NCBI GenBank assembly: GCA_006503475.1
Contig: RSEH01000048.1
Location: 62,001-126,000, forward strand
Direction of reading: 5' to 3'
Length of the DNA: 64,000 bases
DNA from: Stentor roeselii
Lineage: Eukaryota > Ciliophora > Heterotrichea > Heterotrichida > Stentoridae
Shown: positions 10,650-19,242 of the stretch, piece after piece
Layout of the letters: every line of letters begins with the position of its first letter
How positions within the stretch are numbered: position 1 is the stretch's first letter
Program-made: the position numbers and the translations under genes
Notes under the pieces: generated by a model
Told to the model about the DNA's origin: nothing
What the model saw: the letters and a program-made list of their open reading frames with translations, nothing else
Database searches by the model: none

Positions 10650-11867
10650 TTATTTGTGAATATATTTATAAATAAAGCATAAATTTCAGGGCTTTAAAAC
10701 AAGGATCTAATTTTTTATCATATAAATAAAATGAAAAGTCAATGAATATGTTTTTTCGGTTTTTCGATTATTTCTCATTCAAAATGTTAAGTAATTGAGA
10801 TTTGAACAATAAGAAGTAACCTAATAAGGATTTATTCTAGAGTAACAGGAAATTCAATTAAAAAAGCTTGTGTTCTATTTATTATAAAAATTCTTGAATA
10901 CTTGAACACAAAGTATATTTATGTACTTTAAGATAGTCATTTGTTGTTACTGTAAAGAATCAGATAGTTTCTAATAAAGGCACTGGAGGTTCTTAATATG
11001 CAGAATATTCCCAAAGCTATAAGAAATTTCTTTAATTACTTAAAAAAATCTTTCATTAAAACTAATTTTTTATTCAGAATACCTAAACTAAAATATCAAT
11101 AAATATTTTTGGTTTAAAACATTTTAACTAACAGATCGTAAAGATGAGCAAGTTTTAATTTTTGATATAAATTTTTGGCAGTGCCTCTATTTCAACTCAT
11201 TTAAAAAGGAATCACTCAAATAATCATATTCAATGTTTCTTTGTCTTTAAATTGCCTATTGTTTGAAAACCAATTTAGTCTCTGAGATGCTCAAAAGATG
11301 GATCATTGTTCGAAATACACCAGTCCGTTCAATAAATTCCTTAAAAAACTCAATATATTTATGAATATTAAAAAATAATTATTATTATCATTCCATATAT
11401 TCATATACTCAAGAGGAGTCAAGAATAAAATTCTTATAAGAAAACCATTTGACGTGATAGAAAATAAAAAGTTATATATTTAGAAAAAGCATAGCAATTC
11501 CTTGTTAAGTTTTATAAATGAAAGGCACTGAAATCGGTCCAGTTAACGAAGATAATAATAATTTTATGAATAATTCAATGATTGAAGGCAAGCCTCAATT
11601 TGATTGAACCAGATAATTTTAATCATAGTCTTATATAGGAAAATTCTCTATATTTAAGACCAAAGCCTAATTTAGAACAATATTTAATTTCAAATACATG
11701 AACAAACTAAATAAAACCTTCTATTATCTAACCTTTTCATTTTAGTAGTTTTTAAATTATCAGAATTTTTTAAAGGTATAAAGAATAGTAAATCTGGATA
11801 GTCTTAAAAAATTAAGAGGAAAGTTTCTAGGTTGATGAGAGAAAAGATAATACAGAATAACGAATCT
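10650..11867. other. AT-rich gap
   Basis: About 1.2 kb lying upstream of copy 3 and downstream of the relic of a further copy. No gene, RNA or repeat array that I can support. Confidence 0.45.
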
Positions 11868-12246
11868 CTCAGCAAAGACAACTCTTGAGTACTTTAGGTT
11901 CAAAGCATCGACACTTGCAATCTGTAAGAATATTACTCTATCATAATCTACATATAAAAAGATTTCTTGTGTAGTAATACCTTGAACTATATAAAGAGAA
12001 TATTGCTTAAATTATAATCCATCTCTTCTCAAGAAAATGATGATCATGAAACAAGCACTATGGTGAGTCATTACCAATAGATATTATTTAACCTCCATAT
12101 CCAAGGAATTTTTTAACTAATGATGCTGAAGAATTAACCCATGCAGCAAATTATAAAATTTTACTCATCATCTTTGAACTAAAAAGCGACTTGAAAGAAG
12201 AGATAATCAATTCTTTTAGAATTAATCAAACAACTCCTTTTCTCCT
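11868..12246 (-). pseudogene. Gutted DUF229 gene relic (ends kept, centre deleted)
   Basis: The plus strand at 11868-11980 matches the 3' coding end of the three tandem copies (Cys-rich tail and the stretch around 'acacttgcaatttgtaag'). About 12000-12246 matches their 5' part, including the signal-anchor region ('gacttgaaagaagagataa' against 'gacttggaagaagagataa'). Roughly 1.6 kb between them, holding the whole catalytic domain, is gone, and the remainder is riddled with changes. It is a fourth minus-strand member of the array that decayed by internal deletion. Confidence 0.75.
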
Positions 12247-12315
12247 ATCCTTAATAATTGTCTAAAAAACATCAGTTCTCTAATCCACCCTTAAGTTTTT
12301 ATAAAGTAAATTCAA

Positions 12316-14250
12316 ATGAAAAAGGTCTCAAAAATCCTATTTTGCTTCATTTCAGTGATTTGCATTTTTTTTCTTTCAGAGCTATTAATATACTGGTTTT
12401 CATTTCTGGACCCATATCCTGTGAAAGTAATTCCTGAAAGATTTTCTTATAAAGTAACAGGTAAGTGTAAAAACCTAAATCTAAGCTTTACAGACATAGA
12501 AATAAAGGATTACTGGAAATACAAAGAATATTCTTTATGTCCTAAACCATCATCAGCTGTTTACTTTAAAAAGAATCGAATAGTTACCAAATGTGTTTCA
12601 GGAGATCCAGAGTTCCTCATCGATCCAGGATACAGTCAAAGACTCGGAGGTGTAGGTTACGGCATCTTCTGGAAAGACTCATTATCACTAACCCCAAAAA
12701 GTGAGTTTTTAATAGTCCGATGTTCCAAAACTGATTATTTCGCATTTGTTTTCAACAGGTTCAATGCAAGTATTTCCCAAAAAGCTAAAGAAATTCAATC
12801 ATCTTTAGGAATGATAAAAGAAAAACCTCTCACAGTACTTATTCTCGTTTTTGACTCAGTTTCTCGAGGAAGTGCATATCGAAACTGGCCAAAATCCATG
12901 AATTTCTTGACTTCTCTCCGTGACTCAACCCAAAACTATTCATTTTTTGACTTCGAAAATGCTTTAGTCTCAGGAGTTCACACAAGGCCTAACATGGTTC
13001 CAATAATCTACGGTCAATCCGAGTCATTCCACCAAATATTCCTAAAAAACGAAAAATACGATTCTTTATGGCCTTCTGAAAAATTTCTAAAACTTCAAGA
13101 AAAAGCGATTTGGTCTTATTACTCCTCTCTCGGCTACACCACAATGTTTTTATACGACACAATATATGACTACATGGTTAAAAGTCTTGGAAGGCAAATC
13201 AATGCCGATCATGTTTTCGTCAATTTCTGGAAAATCGTCTACCGTGTCTTCGGTTTCAGTGATTTTTCTAGTCGTCAAAGATGTATCGGTTCAGAAGACT
13301 CTCATTTTTACTCATTGAACTACACCTTTCAATATTTGACTAATTACAAAGAAAATAATCGCTTTGCTTATGTCCACCTCGACGCGGCTCATGAGAATTC
13401 AGGGAATGTGAGAACAGTTGATAAAGATTTGAAGTGGTTCATGCAGAATACTTTTGAATGGTATTCTCGTCAAGGGCAGGAAATTGTGATATTTTTAATT
13501 GGGGATCATGGAAGGATTAACCCTGCTTTACAGTTTAATATTCGAGGATTTCTTGACCAGAGGACGCCGATGACGTTTTTAATTGCCAGCACGTCGTTGA
13601 TACAGAATCTTGCTGTTGAACCAGTCGTCAAGTGGAATGAAAAAGAACTTGTTGGAAGGTTCGATATTCACTTGTCTATTAAAGATATCGCGAATTATCC
13701 TTATGCACATTGGAACCATTCACAATACTTAAAGCAAAAAATTCAACTCCCTGTTTATGATGTCGTCAGTCTTTTCAGGGAAAAAGCTAATCCTCTAAGG
13801 ACTTGCTCGGATTTAGCTGTTAAAAAAATTGACTGTACTTGCAAGGACTATGAAAAAGTTGACTTTTCTAATGAAGAAACTGTTCTCAGCAATATTTTTA
13901 AACTCAGTCAACAGTTCATCAAGAAAAAAGAGAAAAAAATCCTGAAAAATTGTGAAAAAAGCTGGAATTTTGAATTGATTTCAGCTGAAAAATTCGAACT
14001 TCTTCCTTTTGAAAGAGGTTGGGATACGATTTATCTTCTTTATTTTAAAGTGAACTGGAAAGTTTTAGTGAAAACAGTGACAAATTTTTGTAAATTCGAT
14101 AAAATTAGGGTCACTCGGAATATTCTAAGCACTGCATCCTTCCCAATTGCGAAGTACCAGGTGAACAAAACTGAAGTATTTTCTCAAGTGACTGAACTGG
14201 AAGTCCTTTCTCAAGATTTCAACGAAAGTCTCTGCATATTCAAGATTTAG
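12316..14250 (+). CDS. DUF229 alkaline-phosphatase-superfamily membrane protein, divergent copy
   Basis: A 644-aa member on the opposite strand to the tandem set. It has a signal anchor (MKKVSKILFCFISVICIFFLSELLIYW), LILVFDSVSRGSAYRN (the canonical DSVSR form), VHTRPNMVPIIYG with the presumed nucleophilic Thr, HLDAAHENSGN and LIGDHG. It keeps QRCIGSEDSHFYS, matching QRCAGDKDSHQLS of the tandem copies, but lacks their CSKNCLC tail. It is clearly the oldest split of the local family. The start at 12316 opens directly on the signal anchor and lies head-to-head with the relic at 11868-12246, about 70 bp away. All presumed metal ligands are present. Confidence 0.85.
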   Translation: MKKVSKILFCFISVICIFFLSELLIYWFSFLDPYPVKVIPERFSYKVTGKCKNLNLSFTDIEIKDYWKYKEYSLCPKPSSAVYFKKNRIVTKCVSGDPEFLIDPGYSQRLGGVGYGIFWKDSLSLTPKSEFLIVRCSKTDYFAFVFNRFNASISQKAKEIQSSLGMIKEKPLTVLILVFDSVSRGSAYRNWPKSMNFLTSLRDSTQNYSFFDFENALVSGVHTRPNMVPIIYGQSESFHQIFLKNEKYDSLWPSEKFLKLQEKAIWSYYSSLGYTTMFLYDTIYDYMVKSLGRQINADHVFVNFWKIVYRVFGFSDFSSRQRCIGSEDSHFYSLNYTFQYLTNYKENNRFAYVHLDAAHENSGNVRTVDKDLKWFMQNTFEWYSRQGQEIVIFLIGDHGRINPALQFNIRGFLDQRTPMTFLIASTSLIQNLAVEPVVKWNEKELVGRFDIHLSIKDIANYPYAHWNHSQYLKQKIQLPVYDVVSLFREKANPLRTCSDLAVKKIDCTCKDYEKVDFSNEETVLSNIFKLSQQFIKKKEKKILKNCEKSWNFELISAEKFELLPFERGWDTIYLLYFKVNWKVLVKTVTNFCKFDKIRVTRNILSTASFPIAKYQVNKTEVFSQVTELEVLSQDFNESLCIFKI

Positions 14251-14278
14251 ACTGAATCCATTTATTCATAATTTAGAC

Positions 14279-14599
14279 ATGGTTGGCAAAGTCCTTCTTC
14301 TTGTCCAGCAGCGAGCTGAACAAGACTCAAAACGTTATCAAGAGTTTCTTTCACTTGAAAAATGTTTGGACTACATCTTGAAACTATTTGAAGACAAGCT
14401 CAGGACCCAATTGCAAGAAAAAGATAATTTTACTTATGACTTAAGCGACTTGTATGAGTATCTCGACGACTTGCCTCAGATTGTTTGTCTTATTTATAGC
14501 GAGGAAATGAGGAACTACACCCCACATGATAAAAATTGGGTAAAAAGCAAAATTTATAGTCATCTTACCACTCAACTTTCTCAGCTTAACTTTGAGTAG
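14279..14599 (+). CDS. ERH: Enhancer of rudimentary homologue (ERH)
   Basis: A 106-aa protein collinear with the whole of ERH (about 104 aa in animals). The start LLLVQQRAE matches the family's TILLVQPTKR. The middle NFTYDLSDLYEYLDDLPQI matches SITYDISQLFDFIDDLADL, and the end YTPHDKNWVKSKIYSHLTTQ matches YQPYNKDWIKEKIYVLLRRQ. ERH is a small dimeric nuclear protein that acts in RNA processing and decay complexes (for example with Mmi1 in fission yeast and with DGCR8 in animals). The gene lies only 28 bp downstream of the stop of the DUF229 copy on the same strand, so its promoter must be very short or lie inside that gene. Confidence 0.92.
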   Translation: MVGKVLLLVQQRAEQDSKRYQEFLSLEKCLDYILKLFEDKLRTQLQEKDNFTYDLSDLYEYLDDLPQIVCLIYSEEMRNYTPHDKNWVKSKIYSHLTTQLSQLNFE

Positions 14600-15386
14600 A
14601 TTATTAATTTTTAAGTAGGCGGGATTTGATAAGGTTTAGTAAATGGAAGCGGGAAATCTAGGAAGAGAGAAATTTTGGTTTGCTTTGGGTTGAATGTTAG
14701 ATTCAGGGTTTTGGTCTTTGAACTGATAGGAATGGCTCACTCAGGTATAATTTTTTTTATTCTTGAAAGTTTTAATGTTTATTGTTTGAAGTTCTAATTT
14801 AATATGACGGGAAAGATTTGTTTAATATTTGATAAATGGTAGCTTTGTATGATTTGTCTGAGTTAGCAATTATATTGAAATCGTCTTAAACTTCAGTTAC
14901 TCTGCGAAAAATGATCATCAGGTGATTTCACTTTCACCCGATCTTAAAAACCATAAATTATCACTTCGAAGTTCTTATTGATCTATTAATTTCTATAAGT
15001 TCTTGAAATCCTTCCCAAAATCTCCAAAAAATTCATATCCGATCTAGTCTAAACCAAATCACCATTTATCCTTAAACCACCAAACCCTCTAACTTAAACC
15101 TTTAAACCTTTAAACCCTTAAAACCCTTAAAACTCCCTTGATTCCAAGATCCAACTCCCGAATCCTCCCCACCCCAAAAATCCTCCAACAGTAAACCCTA
15201 AAAACCTAAATTCCATATCAAGATTCCCCAAAAAACCACGAGTCATTTCCCAAGTCATTCCAAAAAAACCACAAATTTTCATGTAAATATTTTGAAATCT
15301 GTTAAGTCATTGTACACTTACAAAAACCTTCCATTTTATGACCAGGAGTAGTGGTCTCCATTTATTGATATAATTCAAACAATCGA
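14600..15386. other. Gap with C-rich tract upstream of the zinc-finger gene
   Basis: No gene seen. From about 15040 to 15300 the plus strand is rich in A, C and T with almost no G, including a run of aacctttaaaccc-type words (about 15098-15140). The skew reverses downstream of the zinc-finger gene. It could be a long 5' leader or promoter; it is not a clean telomeric repeat. Confidence 0.4.
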
Positions 15387-15803
15387 ATGAAAGAGATATA
15401 CAAGTGTACATTTACCGGATGTTCCAAGGTCTACGTGAACAGCGCAATACTCAAGAGGCACGTCCAGGCCTTCCACAGTACAGTCAACAAGTTCCAATGC
15501 AAAGTCTGCAGCAAGTCCCTGGCTTCAAGACAGAACCTGAAAGAGCATTCTTACATCCATACAGGGGAAAAACCTTACGTCTGTAAAGAGCCAGGGTGTA
15601 AAATGAGCTTCAGACAAGGAACCCATTTATCAGCTCATAAGAAACTTCATCAAAAAGGCGAATGGTCCATCAACTTCTCGGTACTCATCAAGTTGTTGGT
15701 CAGTCATCGGCAAGGTCTCGAAGGACAAACGTCTTCTGAACCTATCGTCTTGCCAGAGCTTAAAGCGTCAGACTTTGCTACAATTTTGCCAAGTTTATTC
15801 TAA
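15387..15803 (+). CDS. C2H2 zinc-finger protein (three fingers)
   Basis: A 138-aa protein with three consecutive C2H2 fingers filling residues ~5-90: CTFTGCSKVY...KRHVQAFH, CKVCSKSL...KEHSYIH and CKEPGCKMSF...SAHKKLH. The second and third fingers are joined by the classic TGEKPY linker. The C-terminal ~45 residues contain no recognised domain. The C-x4-C spacing of fingers 1 and 3 and the TGEKP linker are typical of sequence-specific DNA-binding proteins (TFIIIA/ZAS class), so a transcription-factor role is likely, but the target is unknown. The gene stands alone between long flanks that are C-skewed upstream and G-skewed downstream. Confidence 0.85.
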   Translation: MKEIYKCTFTGCSKVYVNSAILKRHVQAFHSTVNKFQCKVCSKSLASRQNLKEHSYIHTGEKPYVCKEPGCKMSFRQGTHLSAHKKLHQKGEWSINFSVLIKLLVSHRQGLEGQTSSEPIVLPELKASDFATILPSLF

Positions 15804-16949
15804 TATTAAAAGTTCTTAGCTTTTAGAGGAGGTTTTTTGGATTTTTAGTCAAAACTGCACGATTTGAGTTGTTTGGTTGGTCGAAAATTAGGGATTTCGG
15901 AATATGGCAGGCTGGTGAAAGGTGGTCAAAGGTATCGATTTTGTGGAAAATGTCTTGAGGGAACAGATGATGACTGAATGGGTCTAGAATAGTCTCTGGG
16001 GAAGGGTTTAGTGAGTTTAACTGATGATGATGAAAGTTTTGATGTGGAGAATAGGTTTGGGGGTTTAGTGGAAGGAAGGAATTGTTAGTTTGAGGGTTGA
16101 GGGAATTATGGGGAGAGGGTGGAAGAAAGTTTATTTTTTGTGGGATCAGAATGTTAATGATTTGTGGGCGGACTGTCCAAGACGACTTTCGTATGTTTGG
16201 TATATAAATGGTAGATTTTTTATACAGGGTCGAATTATGACTGGAAGGATTTTTTAGGTGAAAGGATTGTTTTTAAGAATGGCTTCGGATTTTTATCTGA
16301 GTGGATTAAGGTTGTATATTTTTCTTGGTTTTTAAGAGAAAAGTTTAGAGTTTTGGGATGGTGAAGGGAATTCTTAAGGTTATAAGGTTTGGCTTTGGAG
16401 GGTATTATGAAGCAGATTTGTTTATAAGATTTATTATAATAAAGGGTATGTATCAAGACTAGTTGTTTTTATATAATTTTTATGTCAAACATACAAACTT
16501 GAAAGGATATTATTTTCAAATTGATTCAAGGAGGTATAAGAAACAAGTTAGATGTTTGGTGTTTTACCACTTATAAGAATTTTAATATCGGTAAATATTT
16601 TATTCTTGAATTCAATTCATTTGAATTTCTTTTTTTTGAGTTTAAATAATAATTTCTATCATATAAGAGCGCATGCATTTTGCTCATATTATATTGAATT
16701 GATATTCTTCATGAATATCATTAAAGCTCCAGTTCAAATAATAATAGCTAGAGTAAAATAGCACTCTTTAGATATAGAGGTCTATCATTTTCTTACTCTA
16801 AGCTGATATTCATTCCTTAAAGTAAAACTTTCTCCAGTGATTCAAGTGTGAGTTGAATTTTATGCCCTTTTAAACAGGTTTAAACCTTTAATCAAGCTCA
16901 AAGTTAAAAATTACTCCAATTCCTACCAACATATATTTCAAAACTTCCA
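15804..16949. other. Gap with G-rich tract downstream of the zinc-finger gene
   Basis: About 15880-16120 is rich in G, A and T with few C (words such as gggtttagtggaaggaagg and gagggttgagggaatt), the mirror image of the C-rich tract upstream of the same gene. The rest is AT-rich. Short open frames at 16235-16456 and 16552-16761 have low-complexity translations and no family resemblance, so I do not call them genes. Confidence 0.4.
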
Positions 16950-17290
16950 ATTGACTCCTCATTGAACATAAAATTCGCTTTCAAAACACATACACTCTTT
17001 CCTCCTAGTATATAAAAGAAGGTGTTATTGTCGACAGAGAGCATTAGGTAAACCTGGATAAACTAAACACACATGATAGGAAACCCATTACAAGGATAAA
17101 TTAATGATAAACCTCTACTCCTACTCATTTTCACAGAGATTGGAGCTATTCTGTGAATTTATCTCCTAGGTATCAATAAGGATTTAAAACTAATCAGAAA
17201 AGCTACATTGAAATCATTTTTTCTCAGAAAGAGAAGTAAAGTGCTCTCTGGACGATGCAAATTATAATATAAGCCAAAATCTAAGATATT
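16950..17290 (-). pseudogene. Decayed copy of the 3' end of the adjacent MFS transporter
   Basis: The plus strand here aligns with about 17555-17905, the last ~115 codons of the intact transporter. 'cctcctagtatataaaagaa' at ~17006 matches 'tcctccaagtatataaaaga' at ~17600. Further matches are 'aaacacacatg' and a 3' block 'gatgcaaattataatataag' against 'aatgcagataatcatataag'. Many substitutions and small indels separate the two. It is a relic of a tandem duplicate whose 5' part is no longer recognisable. Confidence 0.75.
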
Positions 17291-17545
17291 TGAAATAAAT
17301 TTTTTTAAAGAAAATATCAAATTCTTAAGTCCTCCTTACACCCAATTTTATTGATCATTGAATATTACCTAAATTTAATTCAAGTTCTATGAAAATCTTA
17401 TTAGATATTAAATTTCATCACTATAATTCAAATTTCATTTTTCATAAAAATATCAACTTGAATTCGCTAAATATAAACAAATCAAACAATCAAACAATCA
17501 AACAAAATAAGTTCTTACTTCAATCCTAAACCTAATTAACTAATT

Positions 17546-19018
17546 TTATCCCTTCCAATTAATTTTCTCATTGAAAAAGCAATTCGATACCAAAGAAATG
17601 AAACTAAGTCCTCCAAGTATATAAAAGAAAGTGCTATTGTCAACATACAACACAACATAAACCTGTATAAAGTAAACACACATGCTAGCAAATCCCATGG
17701 CAAGTATAAAATAAGGATAAACCTTAACCCCCACGGCTTTTCCATAAATTCTAACAGCAATAGGTGCAAGTTGTGTGAAGGTCCCTCCAGAGCAAGAAAA
17801 AAGAATGCAAAGCCAAATCAAAAACGACGGCTTGAACTTATTAACCCCTGGAAAAGAGAAGCAAATCGCTATCTGAATAATGCAGATAATCATATAAGCA
17901 AATCTGTAACTCTTTCTATCAAACAAGTACCCCCAAAACGGTCTATTCGTCCCATTCATGATCGACCCAAGAGATCCAACAATGGTTAAAAAGCTGTCTT
18001 CAAAGCCATACTGAAGTCCAATCGTCTTGAAACTCGCAATGGCGAACATTCCTGCAGTACCTGAAAACATCGTCGCGAAGAAAATCTGATACAATTGTCT
18101 AGTCTTGAAACACTGAGCTAAGGTCAAGTTTAACTCAGGATTCGCTCCTTCTCCTTTAGTTTTCACAGATTGATTCTCATTGTCTTGTTTTTTCTCTTCT
18201 TCATGTTCATGTTCACTGTGCATTCTTGAACTGACTTCTGAATGTTCTCGAGAGGACTCTTCATGAATATCGTCTTTGACTTTTAAATGATTGTCTTCTT
18301 TTGGACTGCTTACTGCAGGTAAAGCCGCTTTGGTGTCTTTTGGCTTTTCAATGTCTTTTATCATAAATAGCGCTGGGATGAGAATAGCAGTGTAAATACT
18401 TGCAAGGACTAAAAACATTCGAGGAACATTATCAGAAACGTCTGTATCGAAAAACTTCTCATCTAGCCCGTTGATTTTCTTTGTAAGTAAAGGCTTCTTG
18501 TTCTCCGGGTTAACCACAGCAGTAGCAACAAAGTTGAAAATAAAAGAACCTAAAGCAAAGCACCCAATGATGATTCCAGTGACTATTCCTTTTTTATCAG
18601 GGTAGCAGTTGATAGCAGTCATTAGTGATGGAGCGTACTATTTAAAAGTTACTGCAAATCCAGAAGCTATTCCAAGAACGACTCCATATACGACGATAAT
18701 CGCGATTCTTGTTTTAAGAGCCGCTGTGATGAAGACGACTATTATGTAAAGAATGCACCCGATGTATATTGACCTACTTTTTTGTTACTTTTTTGGACTG
18801 AATCTTGTTTGGATGAAGGCTGCTGGCTGGAAAGAAACACTCCAGGACAAGATGCAGATGTAAAAGACTATTGTCATGGATTTTATCGAAATGTATCCTG
18901 ACTGAGACCCGACGTACGACGCTACATAAGGCATGATGTTGCCTGTGCAGTAGATTGTTCCTATCACCAGGTGAGTCATTGCACATCCGATGAAAGTAAT
19001 CATCTTACGGTCGATCAT
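17546..19018 (-). CDS. MFS transporter, OFA/monocarboxylate-like
   Basis: A 480-aa major facilitator transporter after removal of two 15-nt introns (18774-18788 and 18638-18652), which makes the coding length an exact multiple of three. The N-terminal half reads through TM1 (ITFIGCAMTHLVIGTIYCTGNIM) to GIASGFAYAPSLMTAINCYPDKKGIVTG. That last stretch resembles the GxGYxxPLxxAxxWFPDRRG motif of oxalate/formate-type (OFA) carriers. A hydrophilic central loop rich in His, Glu and Ser (about residues 250-300, including EHEHEEEKKQDNENQ) separates the two halves, as usual in MFS. The C-terminal half holds the second NG-x-NRPFWGYLFDRKSYR motif between TM8 and TM9. Substrate is unknown; a small carboxylate is a family-level guess. 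A relic of a second copy lies just downstream. Confidence 0.85.
18638..18652 (-). other. 15-nt intron in MFS transporter
   Basis: Minus strand GTAACTTTTAAATAG. Removal joins GIASGFA to YAPSLMTAINC, restoring the conserved MFS stretch. Confidence 0.92.
18774..18788 (-). other. 15-nt intron in MFS transporter
   Basis: Minus strand GTAACAAAAAAGTAG. Removal joins RFSPKK to SIYIGCILYIIVVF, continuing into the next membrane segment. Confidence 0.92.
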
Positions 19019-19242
19019 TAGAATTATATGACATTAGAATCCATCCATTCATATTAAAGTATGAATCAAGTGTGTTTATATAAGATAAGGGATTTAATTT
19101 TATTGAGACTTTAGGGTGTTTTAAGAAGATGATCGTGATTTTTTTTGAAGGAGTTAATTTTGGTAAATGACGAAAAAGTTACAAAGTTTTAAGTGTTTGG
19201 GAAAATTTTAGAAATTTTGGAAGATGGAAAATGGATTCAAAA

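Noticed and set aside
15098-15145. Telomere-like words (aaacctttaaaccc)
   Set aside because: Irregular C-rich sequence, not a uniform tandem telomeric repeat, and genes continue on both sides.
15384-15600. Overlapping plus-strand frame 15404-15586 within the zinc-finger gene
   Set aside because: It is in another frame of a gene whose C2H2 spacing is perfect; no features of its own.
16235-16761. Two open frames of about 70 codons (minus 16235-16456, plus 16552-16761)
   Set aside because: Compositionally biased translations, no family features and no plausible intron linking them to a longer gene.
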